Below are positions 24,846 through 33,536 of a DNA stretch of 64,000 nt, one piece after another. Source of the stretch: Pleodorina starrii (taxonomy: Eukaryota > Chlorophyta > Chlorophyceae > Chlamydomonadales > Volvocaceae); contig BRXU01000065.1 of NCBI GenBank assembly GCA_030267565.1, positions 124,001 through 188,000 of the forward strand, written 5' to 3'. How positions within the stretch are numbered: position 1 is the stretch's first letter; every line of letters begins with the position of its first letter. A program made the translations under genes and the position numbers. Under the pieces are notes generated by a model. The model had not been told where the DNA came from, made no database searches, and saw only the letters and a program-made list of their open reading frames with translations.

Positions 24846-24914
24846 GCCTCGGAGTGAATCACGCAAACGCGGTTCTGGCTAGCAAAAACAGGGAATTCCC
24901 GTGCGTCCGCCCGC

Positions 24915-25271
24915 TCACCCTGCGACCAGCGGACGCCGCGCCCGTTCCGGCCGCACCAGCCGCCAATCCAACCCTTCGAACAGAGCCGCCAGCTGCGCCG
25001 AGGAGATCCGCATCACTCCGTCCCGCATCTGCGGCCAGACGAACTTGCCTCCCTCAAGGCGCTTGTGAACGAGCACCATTCCGGTCTGATCCCAAACCAG
25101 CAGCTTGATCCTGTCCGCCCGTTTCGAGCGGAAGACGAAGACCGCCCCACAGAATGGATCGAGCCCGGACATCTCCTGCACCGCCAGCGCGAGGCCATCG
25201 ATCCCCTTGCGGAAGTCCACCGGGCGCGTCGCCACATAGACCTTTGTTGGCCCTCCCTGACCGAGCATCAT
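24915..25271 (-). CDS. tnpB: IS66 accessory protein TnpB
   Basis: 118 aa with the family signature VYVATRPVDFRKGIDGLA, FRSKRADRIKLLVWDQTG and the Lys/Glu-rich middle. Its start overlaps the end of tnpA (ATGA-type junction at 25268-25271), as usual for IS66. Confidence 0.9.
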   Translation of the reverse strand: MMLGQGGPTKVYVATRPVDFRKGIDGLALAVQEMSGLDPFCGAVFVFRSKRADRIKLLVWDQTGMVLVHKRLEGGKFVWPQMRDGVMRISSAQLAALFEGLDWRLVRPERARRPLVAG

Positions 25272-25726
25272 GATGTCGCCGTCCGCGCCGCCCGGATGGA
25301 CCTGGTCAGCAGGATCTCATCGGCGTCGGCCCCGACGCGGATCACGACATCGCCGACAACGATCTCCACGCCGGTGGCGACCTCCGTCTCTGCCGGCATC
25401 GCCGCTGCGGGACCCTCGACGACCAACTCTGCAAACATCGGCAGGGCCGCCACGCTCTCGGGCACGACAAGCTGCCCCGTCCGCAACTTCTTCCGCCAGT
25501 CGTAGACCTGCCAGCGCGTCGTCCCGTGCTGCCGCGCGACATCCGTTACCGAGGCCCCCGGCACCAGGCTCTCCGCAGCGACCCGCGCCCGCTCCGCCTT
25601 CGTGCGCCGCCGACGCCCGCTCGGCCCCTCGATCACCTCTAGCCGAGAAACCCTGCCGTCCCCTGGGCCGTCCAAATGGACGCCCACTTTGCCGTCTCGT
25701 TCCAAACCAACACCTCCAACGCTCAT
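25268..25726 (-). CDS. tnpA: IS66 accessory protein TnpA
   Basis: 152 aa; HTH region RRRRTKAERARVAAESLV...SVTDVARQHGTTRWQVYDWRKKLRTG followed by an acidic C-terminal part. It is the first gene of the element. The ATG at 25726 is the only ATG in frame, and the first 35 residues are unusual for the family. Confidence 0.85.
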   Translation of the reverse strand: MSVGGVGLERDGKVGVHLDGPGDGRVSRLEVIEGPSGRRRRTKAERARVAAESLVPGASVTDVARQHGTTRWQVYDWRKKLRTGQLVVPESVAALPMFAELVVEGPAAAMPAETEVATGVEIVVGDVVIRVGADADEILLTRSIRAARTATS

Positions 25727-25813
25727 GCGTACAGAAAATGGCCCGGTCAGATCAGAAGCGGCAGGAGGGGGGCCGCGTCGCGCTTACATTGGCTCCGTCA
25801 ACAGGAGAGAAAC

Positions 25814-27013
25814 ATGGTGCCGATTACCCAACAGCGCAGAGGCAGTTATGTGGCGCTTCTTGCAGCCAATACGCTCCTAGCGTCCATGATGCCCATGCTC
25901 ATCATTCTGGGCGGCTTGGGAGGGATCATGCTCACACCCACGCCCGTCCTTGCGACCCTGCCGGCGTCTCTTCAGGCCCTGGCTGGGCTACTGGCAGCAA
26001 CACCAATCTCTCTTCTCATGGGGCGGCGCGGACGGAGGTTCGGGTTTCTGACAGGCGCGGCCATTGGCATCTTTGGTGGAGTGCTGGCTTCCTTTGCTAT
26101 CACGACAGAAAGCTTTTCCCTCCTCTGCATGGCTCACATGATCCTTGGAGCGGCCTTGGCCTCCTTTCAGTTCTTCCGCTTTGCAGCGGCCGAAACTGCT
26201 CCCGTCCAATGGCGACCGATGGCGATCTCGCTGATGATGACGTCTGGCCTCATCGCGGCTTTTGTTGGCCCGCAGATGTTCGTTTGGGCACAGACCCTCA
26301 CACGAGAGGCACCCTTGGTAGGAGCATACGCAGCCGTCTCTTTTCTTGGCCTGTTGGGTCTTCTACCGCTTGGGCTGGTACGCATGGCAGGGGTCCAAGG
26401 TCCTGCGCCACGGCGGATTACGCGGCAATCTCTGGCAGTCCTGATGCAGCCGCCGATAGTACAGGCCGTTTTACTGGCAGCCACATCGCAAGGCATAATG
26501 ATGCTGCTCATGGCGCCCACCACCATTGCCATGATCGGCTGCGGCTTCTCCGGCAGCTTGGCGGCCGATGTGATCCGCTGGCATGTTGTCGCTATGTTTG
26601 CACCGAGCCTTCTGACAGGGGTTCTGATCCAGTATTTCGGCGCACGTATTATCATTGGGATAGGGCTGTCTCTTTTATCGCTTGCCGCCCTTACCGCCGC
26701 GCACGGCTTGACGGCTCCGCACTTTTACACATCCCTCGTCATTTTGGGCGTTGGCTGGAATTTTGGCTTCATTGGGGCCACGAACCTACTAGCTGCTGCC
26801 GCGCAGCCTGAAGATCGTGCGCTTGCTCAAGGAGCTAATGACACAGTTATCGCTCTTGTCTCCGCAGCCTGTGCCTTCGCCTCGGGCGCGCTTGTCACAG
26901 GTCCGGGTTGGAGGGTTCTCGCGCTGGTGGCCCTGTCGCTTCTCCTAGCAGTCGGGGTGGTGAACCTTTTATCCGGTCAGAAACGACCATCAAAGACTCT
27001 GAGTGGCCCCTAA
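25814..27013 (+). CDS. MFS transporter
   Basis: 399 aa from ATG 25814 with ribosome site AGGAG. About 12 hydrophobic segments; the loop between helices 2 and 3 reads LLMGRRGRRFGF, the classic MFS motif-A position. It resembles YfcJ/arabinose-efflux-like 12-TM permeases; substrate unknown. IS66 ends 26 bp before the start codon, so the native promoter is largely displaced and expression may now depend on the element. The divergent GlxA-type regulator beyond IS66 was probably its controller. Confidence 0.85.
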   Translation: MVPITQQRRGSYVALLAANTLLASMMPMLIILGGLGGIMLTPTPVLATLPASLQALAGLLAATPISLLMGRRGRRFGFLTGAAIGIFGGVLASFAITTESFSLLCMAHMILGAALASFQFFRFAAAETAPVQWRPMAISLMMTSGLIAAFVGPQMFVWAQTLTREAPLVGAYAAVSFLGLLGLLPLGLVRMAGVQGPAPRRITRQSLAVLMQPPIVQAVLLAATSQGIMMLLMAPTTIAMIGCGFSGSLAADVIRWHVVAMFAPSLLTGVLIQYFGARIIIGIGLSLLSLAALTAAHGLTAPHFYTSLVILGVGWNFGFIGATNLLAAAAQPEDRALAQGANDTVIALVSAACAFASGALVTGPGWRVLALVALSLLLAVGVVNLLSGQKRPSKTLSGP

Positions 27014-27110
27014 TCAGGTTTCAGAAAATAGCTTGGCTGGCAGCTTTGTCCCGCATAGCCGCCGCCAGGGCGGCGCTAGGGCATACGCGCAAGGAGCCCC
27101 AAGCCGCCGT

Positions 27111-27596
27111 TTAGCTACTCAGACGCAATGAGAACCTTTGGGGATGGCTGTCCCTGCGCACAAAACCGATGGCCTCATAAAACTCTTGAGCCGCGCTGTT
27201 GTCAGGATGTGTTCCTACGGCGAGATAACCGCATGAAAGCATCTTAGCCTTCATCTTGCAGGCTTCGACCAAGCCTTTGCCAACACCACGCCCACGATGG
27301 TGGGCGTCCGTAAACAGATGGTGCATATCCAGACCGCGGACTCCAAAGTGTAGCTGGATCAGCGGACAGAGAACTGCATATCCCACGACCTTCTGGTTGA
27401 TCTCAGCAACCATAATATGGATCCAAGGCGGCTCTGTGAATGCGTCCTGCATAAGGGCATTAGCCGTAAGCCGCATGGTATCGCCATGATGCTCTGCCAG
27501 CTTGCTCACTAACCCAAGAATGCAAGGCGTGTCAGCTGGGCGGGCATCTCGGACGACGCCAAAGGGTGTTTCTTGAAAAAAGGTATCTCGTTGCAT
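27111..27596 (-). CDS. GNAT-family N-acetyltransferase
   Basis: 161 aa from ATG 27596 (MQRDTFFQET, ribosome site AAAGGAG). GNAT fold: motif B/A region MHHLFTDAHHRGRGVGKGLVEACK with the acetyl-CoA pyrophosphate loop RGRGVGK, then GYLAVGTHPDNSAAQEFYEAIGFV. Convergent with the MFS gene, 97 bp apart. Substrate unknown. Confidence 0.85.
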   Translation of the reverse strand: MQRDTFFQETPFGVVRDARPADTPCILGLVSKLAEHHGDTMRLTANALMQDAFTEPPWIHIMVAEINQKVVGYAVLCPLIQLHFGVRGLDMHHLFTDAHHRGRGVGKGLVEACKMKAKMLSCGYLAVGTHPDNSAAQEFYEAIGFVRRDSHPQRFSLRLSS

Positions 27597-28100
27597 CTCA
27601 GCTCCTTTGCGCCGCAGGAGCCCATGCAATGTGCCGCCCTGCGGCGGCATCATGTTGAAGTGCATGCGCCGCTCTCAGTTGAGGCGACGATGATAATTGA
27701 CGATACTGGCCGCGTTCATGCACATACCTTGATCCTGAATGCGTCCTGCTCTCCTGTCAATGTTCGCTCCGTCCGGCAGAGCACACAGCGACTGCAGCGC
27801 AACAATACCAACTTGACGAACCTCCCCCCAATAGAGAAGGCCCCGCCAGATGCGGGGCCAGTTGAACCTTCGTCGCAGAAGGATGGGCGGGGCCGCGCTC
27901 AACTGGAACAGGAACGGCGGCGGGAATGTCGATTTGGACGATGGTGAAACAGGGGCGGGCGTTCTTGTGGATTGCAGCGGCGGTGAGCATCGCCTGCCGG
28001 TCTTCAATAAATGTTTATAGCTCGCTGCGCGGGTCTATTCAGGTATTGCCATCCCAATAAGTTGCATCTTAAATCGTGTTATTCCTCTGTCGATGGACTG
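27597..28100. other. intergenic region with structured repeats
   Basis: About 500 bp with no convincing gene. It contains the hairpin GGCCCCGC-N5-GCGGGGCC (about 27839-27859) and, directly after it, CCAGTTGA ... TCAACTGG (about 27856-27905) enclosing an inner CCTTC-GTCGCA-GAAGG stem. A minus-strand frame (27675-28007) has some protein-like stretches but no family match. A small structured RNA or a gene remnant is possible. Confidence 0.35.
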
Positions 28101-28136
28101 AAGGGGCGGCTATTCTCGCCGCCCCTTCTATTTTTT
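28101..28136 (+). terminator. strong hairpin terminator (plus strand)
   Basis: AAGGGGCGGC, 7-nt loop, GCCGCCCCTT, then CTATTTTTT. The T-run is on the plus strand; on the minus strand the same hairpin lies directly after the true parB stop codon, so it may serve both directions. Confidence 0.75.
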
Positions 28137-29127
28137 CAGAAGCAGTCCGGGGTCCAAGCCTCGATGCGGGCCTTCTTCTCCGCGTCGATTTTCCATGCCT
28201 TCTGATACTCGGCATGGCTGAACAGACGCTCCATGCACTGCGCTTTTTCGGCCTTCTTCTGCGCCTTGTGCGCCTTGAAGCCGTTCCCCTGGCCTCGACC
28301 CATTTCCAGACTTCACCGATCTTTGCCGCTGCCTCGTCCATCTTCTCTGTGAACAGGCGGGCCAGCAGATCACCATCGTGCAGCGCGGTCGTGTCGCTGA
28401 ACAGATCGCGGTTCATCCGCCCGCCCGCTGCGGTGTAGGCGTCCAGCCCGACAAACAGGGCGCGGCGGTCGGTGCCGCTGATCGCTTCCGGCTGCAAAGC
28501 CTGCTTGATGCGGTATTCAGACACATCGCGGCCCATCACCTCGGCCAGAACCTGCAAGGTCAGGGCCTCGTCCTGGGACACGGTAAAGGCTTTCGCCATG
28601 CCAAGGCTGATCTGCCCCGCCTTCAAGGCGTCCAGGACAGGGGCGGGCAGCGCGGCCAGCGCAAGGCGGCGGTAAACATGCGCCTCGGTCTTGCCGAAGC
28701 TGCGGGCGATGGTGGACACGTCCGCGCCTGCATCCTTCATCCGGCCATAGGCGCGGATTTCATCGGCGGGTGCCAGGTCCTCGCGGGCGGCGTTCTCGGC
28801 GCTGGCCCATGCCCGCGCGGTGGCCTCGTTGGGGGCGATGCGGACCGGAACGGAGGCCAGTTCCGGGTGGCGCTTGGTCACGGTCGGATCACGCTCGACC
28901 GCGCGGGCGATAGCGCGCAGCCTGCGGCCCCCGGCGACGATGCCGACGCGACCATCCGCGTCAACGGTGCCGGACAGGTTCTGGATCAGGCCGATCATGG
29001 CAAGGCTGTCGGCCAGCAGGTCGATCCCCTCTGGGTCCGCGTCCTGACGCGGGTTCAGGTCGGAGACATAGAGTTGCGCCAGCGGGAAATACTGGATGGC
29101 GGCGGCGGTGATGATTTCGGTTTTCAT
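28136..29127 (-). pseudogene. parB: ParB/RepB-type partition protein with C-terminal frameshift
   Basis: ParB N-terminal nuclease/CTPase-type domain (PLAQLYVSDLNPRQ; GIVAGGRRLRAIARAVERD; the ENAAREDLAPADEIRAYGRM box) and HTH (VSTIARSFGKTEAHVYRRLAL), about 1-280. After KWVEARG the ORF turns into an Arg/Ser-rich string, while the +1 frame continues as a normal acidic/basic helical tail (HKAQKKAEKAQCMERLF ... EAWTPDCF) to TGA 28136-28138. One extra base in the CCCC run at 28286-28289 would restore it. Read as written, the ORF ends at 28069. Role: plasmid partition or regulation; no parA in the window. Confidence 0.75.
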
Positions 29128-29201
29128 GGGGTGTATTCCTGTGTGCGACGATTATGTTATGGGTGCCTTGTCCAGTGTGAGGGCAGGACAAGGCGGGGGG
29201 C

Positions 29202-29312
29202 TTAAACGGCCCCGTGCTGGTTCAGGAAGCGGCGGCCGATCCCAAAATCATCGCCCTTCCTGACAAGCGCCCATGCTTCCGCGAGGCGCTGTTCAAAGAT
29301 TGCTTTGCTCAT
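29202..29312 (-). CDS. conserved-looking small protein (36 aa)
   Basis: Short ORF between parB and the DUF3768 gene, same strand: MSKAIFEQRLAEAWALVRKG ... ending NQHGAV. The ribosome site GGGGTG lies 6-9 nt before the ATG. Helical and amphipathic. The order DUF3768 - small ORF - parB suggests one backbone operon. Function unknown. Confidence 0.55.
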   Translation of the reverse strand: MSKAIFEQRLAEAWALVRKGDDFGIGRRFLNQHGAV

Positions 29313-29386
29313 GTGTTCACCCCCTTTCCGGTTGAAGCTGCGGGAAGCATCGGCCTGCTAACGGAGCAAAGCAGGCCGATCTCTGG

Positions 29387-29800
29387 TCAGTGTTCGGACG
29401 GCAGGTAGAGCGTCAGGACACGGCGCGTCTGGTCGGGGTCACAGGCACAATCGGGCATCGTCGCGCCGTAGGTGTAGGCGGTGTCGTAAAGGTCGATCTT
29501 CCAAACGATCGCCGCGCCATCGGCCTCCACGCGCCCAAAGGAATGATCCTCCCAATGGTCATTTTCCTCGGTGAAGTCGGTGAAGTTGATGACCTTCTCC
29601 ATCAGCGCGGATTTGGTCGCCATGGGCAGGGCCTCGAAACCCGGCGTGACGACAGCGCGGCCTTTCAGATGATGGTCCCGCCACAGGGCGGCGAAGCCCA
29701 GGCAGCGCCGGAAGGCGTCGTTCTGCTCTGCGATCAGCAGGCGCAGCATGTGGTCGCGGGCCTGCTCGGCGGCGGTGTCGGTCTGGATTGCTTGTGCCAT
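29387..29800 (-). CDS. DUF3768 domain protein
   Basis: 137 aa from ATG 29800 (AAGGA ribosome site). The middle matches the DUF3768 pattern: VVTPGFEALPMATKSALMEKV, FTDFTEENDHWEDHSFGRVE, IVWKIDLYDTAY, RRVLTLYLPSEH. The family is common on alphaproteobacterial plasmids next to parB and antirestriction genes; its biochemical function is unknown. Confidence 0.85.
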   Translation of the reverse strand: MAQAIQTDTAAEQARDHMLRLLIAEQNDAFRRCLGFAALWRDHHLKGRAVVTPGFEALPMATKSALMEKVINFTDFTEENDHWEDHSFGRVEADGAAIVWKIDLYDTAYTYGATMPDCACDPDQTRRVLTLYLPSEH

Positions 29801-30415
29801 TTGGCGTTCCTTCTTTTGCGACGATCCCGGCCCGGACTTCGCCCTGTGGCCGGTGCCCAAAATGGGCGAGGGGTCAGGCGAGGAAGCGCGCAGCGCGCCC
29901 CTCTCCTGAACCCTTGCTCCCGGCCGAGGGCAGGGGGGGAACCGCCGCAATGGGAAAATCAAACGGACAAGGGGGTGGTGCGGCCCGCAGCGCGCAGCGC
30001 GAGGACACGGCCCCGCAGGACGTGCAGCATTTTCCTGTTGCGGTGGGGGACCGGCGGTCCCCTGACGGACAGGCGCGCAGCGCCTGGCCCAGCAGGGGCA
30101 GGGGGCGTTTGGCTTGTCCAAATCCCCTCTGCGTCTCGATCGCCGCGCCTCGCGCGGGGATCTCGCTATTCTATGAGCGACAGAGATTTATGCTTTACTT
30201 GCCCACATTGCGCGCGCGCCCTGCGTCAGCGGTCCCGCCCGTAAGGGACGAGATGGGCGGGGCAGGGCGCCCAGGACCGGTGTGCGGGGGGATGGCTCGG
30301 GACGAGACATTCATCCGTGCAGCGCAGCCGGGCGCATCGCCCCGACCAGCTCGGGTGGAGGCCGGTCTAGCCGGCCGGAACCGGGGGCGCGGCCCGAAGG
30401 GGACGCCCGGATCAG
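29801..30415. other. GC-rich non-coding backbone region
   Basis: About 600 bp with many GC-rich inverted repeats and no convincing long gene. One tiny ORF is listed separately at 30173-30244. Such regions on related replicons often carry promoters for the backbone genes; nothing specific such as iterons or an oriT nick site could be recognised. Confidence 0.35.
30173..30244 (+). CDS. possible 23-aa Cys-rich microprotein
   Basis: ATG at 30173 gives MSDRDLCFTCPHCARALRQR plus three residues. C7-x2-C10-x2-C13 followed by a strongly basic tail looks like half a zinc knuckle. The ribosome site is poor (GGGGA about 13 nt upstream). It could be chance. Confidence 0.2.
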   Translation: MSDRDLCFTCPHCARALRQRSRP

Positions 30416-30601
30416 TCAGAGGAACAGCGCGGATATCTGCATCAGCATGCCGAGGCCCGAAAGCATCAGCGTAAGACCCCAGAAACTAAAGCCTGATTGT
30501 TCCTTATCTGAAGGAGTCGGATCGTTTCTGAACACGCCACAGACTTCGCACGCCGAAGGTGTTTCAGACGTTGTGGCACAAAATTGACAACAGTATTTCA
30601 T
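30416..30601 (-). CDS. zinc-ribbon single-pass membrane protein (61 aa)
   Basis: MKYCCQFCATTSETPSACEVCG: CxxC...CxxC zinc ribbon at residues 5-21, an acidic linker, then one membrane helix (FWGLTLMLSGLGMLMQISALFL) to the C-terminus. Function unknown; the layout (soluble zinc finger plus tail anchor) is coherent, so I consider it a real gene. Confidence 0.6.
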   Translation of the reverse strand: MKYCCQFCATTSETPSACEVCGVFRNDPTPSDKEQSGFSFWGLTLMLSGLGMLMQISALFL

Positions 30602-30647
30602 GATAATCTCGCTTTTTGTTGGTTATCTTTTACTCTGAAACCAACTT

Positions 30648-31076
30648 TCAGTAACGACTATTCTGCTTACTTAATTTGACGCCTTTGCCAGTGCCGGTCG
30701 GAGCGATCTTCAACCGCAATCCTGCGCCGATGATGAAGCTCCTGAGAATATCCGGTTGTATCTGCGCAGCCTCATTCAGCATATCTGCCAGGATGCCTTT
30801 ATTTTTCTCGGCTTCACGTTGGAAGATCCGCCGGTAATCCCTGCTATCGAGATAGAGGTTGAAGATTTCGTAGTCGATGTTCTTGGCGCATGAGACCATG
30901 TAGGCGGCGATATAGGGGATGCCTTTCTCGACCATGTAGTTCCGAGGCAGGCCATTGTCCCGAATGAAGTCGAGGCAGAAGTTCTCTGCGCCCGTGATTG
31001 CAAGCCTCATCTCATCATCGCCATTGGACAGATCGCCTACAGAGTTTATGGCAACAACCCATTGAAAATGGTTCAT
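30648..31076 (-). CDS. hypothetical protein (142 aa)
   Basis: MNHFQWVVAINSVGDLSNG...; a mixed soluble protein with no membrane segment or signal peptide, compositionally less GC-biased than its neighbours. GAGG directly precedes the ATG. Not recognised. It lies between the zinc-ribbon gene and the DUF1173 remnant on the same strand. Confidence 0.6.
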   Translation of the reverse strand: MNHFQWVVAINSVGDLSNGDDEMRLAITGAENFCLDFIRDNGLPRNYMVEKGIPYIAAYMVSCAKNIDYEIFNLYLDSRDYRRIFQREAEKNKGILADMLNEAAQIQPDILRSFIIGAGLRLKIAPTGTGKGVKLSKQNSRY

Positions 31077-31191
31077 CCTCGGAGCCTTTCAATCCTCAAT
31101 TTGACATTCAATGCCTCTATTCACACTAGCTTTTTGGTCATTCGGAAACCAATAAACAAATGACCTGATAAGAAACCGCCATGCCGTGCGA

Positions 31192-32279
31192 TTATTTTGA
31201 CTTGCCTGGGATACCAGGCAAGTCAAATTCTTCGGGTGCCCACAGCCACGGTGGATAGACGCCATCGGCGGCGATCTTTTGCAGCGCGGTAAACTCCGCC
31301 TCCCCGAGGTCATGATTGGGGGCGAACATTGCGACAGGCGTTCCAGTATCCAGCAGCAGGGCATTGGCGACGGGGGCTTTGGCCGACAGGTTGTATTTCA
31401 GGCATTTGATGAAGTCGCGCTCGGCCAGGGCGTCCAGCAACTGGTGTTCGCGGTCGTGATCGAACGGAATCCATTGCCCGTTGACGGGCATGACGGCAAT
31501 TTCGCGGATGTTGCCGTGGCTCGGCTTCGGGCTGAAGGTCGCGATGACGATCAGGTGGCTGTTCGGTGTGGCCTCGATCGTCTCGATCTTGTCGGCCGCG
31601 ATCCTGTCGAACCGCTTCCCGGTCTCCTCGTCCAGAAACATCGGATAGTCCGGCAGATGCTTGAGGATCAGCTTTCGACCGTAGGTCGAAGGCTCATAGC
31701 CTTTGTATTCCGCAATGACGATGCCAAGGGGTGTGGGCTTTCCTGCAACCGGCTGAAGCCGGTGCAGGAAGCGCCGCCGGTCGGCGGCGAGCCTTTCCTT
31801 TTCCTCGATCGAATAGAGCGGAGGGACAAAGAGGTTGCCCGAAATCGGCCCGGCCTTCGTGCTGACTTTTGCGGCCGCGGCCATCAATTCACGGTGGATG
31901 ATGAACCAGCTGCGGCGGCGGCCGTAAGTGCTTCGCCACTTGTTCAGACCTGCGGCTTCCCAAAGGTAGTGCAGCATGGCCAGCAGGCGCAGTTTTGCCA
32001 GGCTGGCGACGGCGGATGATGCGGCCTCTCCCGGATCGGCCACGGGGGCGGCTCGTCCACCCTTCACCGATAGCGGAAAATCCAGCTTGAGCATGGTGCC
32101 GCCCGCCTCGTCGGTCACGATGGCCTGACCGTTCACCTGGCCCAGGCCGGACAGTTCCGGGGGTGGATCGAATGTCTCACAAACCGGATCGTGAAGATGA
32201 CCCGTTCCGGGCATTCGTTTCAGGATATATTCGTTCCCGACCTTGGCGATATACATTGCCGGTTCCTGGCGGCTGCATT
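31192..32279 (-). pseudogene. DUF1173 protein, N-terminus removed by IS5
   Basis: About 355 residues matching the DUF1173 plasmid family from EPAMYIAKVGNEYILKRMPG ... HDPVCETFDPPPELSGLGQ onward to EFDLPGIPGKSK. Family members begin about 40 residues earlier with a short domain ending in a CLC-like motif; here that part is replaced by the end of the IS5 element (32280). The ORF reads into the IS (MCNRVQCSR), so a hybrid N-terminus is possible. Function of DUF1173 unknown; it is a marker of conjugative alphaproteobacterial plasmids. Confidence 0.7.
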
Positions 32280-33331
32280 GGACTCTGTTGCACAAAGGAG
32301 TTGATGGCCGGGGTTCCCCTTTCGCCGGACAGACTTATCCCACGGCCTCTGTGACAGGGATGCCGAGCGCGGTATAGCCGTTCAGAACGGCTATACGGAC
32401 CTGAAGCTCGGCGACCTGTCGGTCGAAGTCCCGTGCCATGAGGCGCTGCCCCAGCAGTTTCACACAGTGCATTTTCGTTTCGACGCGGCTTCGACGGTGG
32501 TATCCGCTCCATCGTCGCCAGAGGGCACGACCGAGGTATTTCGATGCCCGCAGCGCTTCGTTTCGTGCAACCGCGCCGGCGGTGACCGTCTTCCACGGTT
32601 TGGCGTTCTTGCGGGGCGGAATGACAGCGTAGGCGCCGCGGTCAGCGATGGCATCGTGGCATTTGCGGGTGTCGTAGGCGCCGTCGGCGGTGACGCTGCC
32701 GATCTGCTCGTGCGCCGGGATCTGTTTGAGCAGGTCAGGTAACACCGGCGCATCGCCGATGTGGCTCCCTGTGATCTCAACGGCCCGAATTTCCAGCGTT
32801 TCCTCATCAATCCCCAGATGGATCTTGCGCCAGACGCGCCGGTTCGGGCCGCCATGCTTGCGGGTGTGCCACTCGCCTTCGCCCTCGACCTTGATGCCAG
32901 TGCTGTCGATCAGCAGATGCAGTGGCCCCTTAGACCCGCGATACGGTATGTTCACTGCCAGGGTCTTCTGGCGGCGGGACAGGGTGCTGAAGTCAGGCAC
33001 CGTCCAGTCGAGGCCAACAAGCTGCAGCAGGCTCTCGACGAAGCCAGTCGTCTGCCTGAGCGCCATGCCGAACAGCACCTTCATCGAAAGGCACGTCTGA
33101 ATGGCGGCATCGCTGTAGGTCTGCTGGCGGCCACGCTTGCCTGACGGCGCGGCATCCCAGCTCATCTCGGGGTCGAACCAGATCGTCAGCGAGCCCCGGC
33201 GCTTGAGCGCTTCAGTGTAGGCTGGCCAGTTCCTGGTCCTGTAGGTCGGGGATGTGGTTCTGCTCATGCAGCCCACCTACCGCACTGGATTCACGAGATG
33301 AATCCCTCGCAAAATTTGTGCAACAAAGCCC
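32280..33331 (-). mobile_element. IS5-family element (junction of two truncated genes)
   Basis: Inverted ends GGACTCTGTTGCACAAA (left) and GGGCTTTGTTGCACAAA (right, reverse complement), 15 of 17 identical. The flanks ATT and CAG are not duplicated. The left neighbour is a 5'-truncated DUF1173 gene and the right neighbour a 3'-truncated acyl-CoA dehydrogenase gene, so the element sits at a deletion or rearrangement junction. Confidence 0.85.
32335..33267 (-). CDS. IS5-family transposase
   Basis: 310 aa from ATG 33267 (GGTGGG upstream). DDE residues in LHLLIDSTGIK, TADGAYDTRKCH and RSRVETKMHCVK; the N-terminal DUF772-like region has SLTIWFDPEMSWD and SMKVLFGMALRQTTGFVESL. Complete and probably active. 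Confidence 0.9.
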   Translation of the reverse strand: MSRTTSPTYRTRNWPAYTEALKRRGSLTIWFDPEMSWDAAPSGKRGRQQTYSDAAIQTCLSMKVLFGMALRQTTGFVESLLQLVGLDWTVPDFSTLSRRQKTLAVNIPYRGSKGPLHLLIDSTGIKVEGEGEWHTRKHGGPNRRVWRKIHLGIDEETLEIRAVEITGSHIGDAPVLPDLLKQIPAHEQIGSVTADGAYDTRKCHDAIADRGAYAVIPPRKNAKPWKTVTAGAVARNEALRASKYLGRALWRRWSGYHRRSRVETKMHCVKLLGQRLMARDFDRQVAELQVRIAVLNGYTALGIPVTEAVG

Positions 33332-33536
33332 CAGCCGACAGGTTTGCGCCTCCGACCTGCTGCAACGCGTCCAGCAGCACAAGCGGGTCACGCGGGTGAT
33401 GCGCCAGGGTCAGGCATTCCGCCAACAGCCCCCTGTCGCGCAGTGCCGCGGCCAGGGCGGGACCGGACGGGCCGTCGGCCCCGTCCTGCGGGGCATCGGC
33501 GATCATCCGTCGGGCTTGGTCGATGGCACAGGTCAC
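33332..33536 (-). pseudogene. acyl-CoA dehydrogenase-like, N-terminal fragment
   Basis: GTG start overlapping the glycosyltransferase stop (GTGA), then MTCAIDQARRMIADAP ... LLAECLTLAHHPRDPLVLLD ... QVGGANLSAG, which resembles the N-terminus of acyl-CoA dehydrogenase-family proteins found beside glycosyltransferase and PIG-L genes. It is cut by the IS5 end after about 67 codons. The family call is an inference from a short fragment. Confidence 0.4.

Larger units (their letters stand above)
23260..25787 (-). mobile_element. IS66-family element with perfect 8-bp target duplication
   Basis: Ends GTAAGCGCGAC...GCGGCCC (left) and GGGGCCGCGTCGCGCTTAC (right) are inverted repeats of the IS66 type. 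The 8 bp ATTGGCTC occurs directly before (23252-23259) and after (25788-25795) the element, proving a simple insertion. It encodes TnpA, TnpB and TnpC in the usual order on the minus strand. Confidence 0.95.

Noticed and set aside
25270..26811. 513-codon plus-strand frame across IS66 tnpA/tnpB and the MFS gene
   Set aside because: It crosses the precise IS66 end and overlaps in another frame the MFS gene, which has a ribosome site and 12 membrane helices. The frame is a GC-bias artefact.
29939..30474. Long plus-strand frame through the GC-rich backbone region
   Set aside because: Composition is only Gly/Ala/Arg/Pro from GC bias and no domain or start signal is seen.
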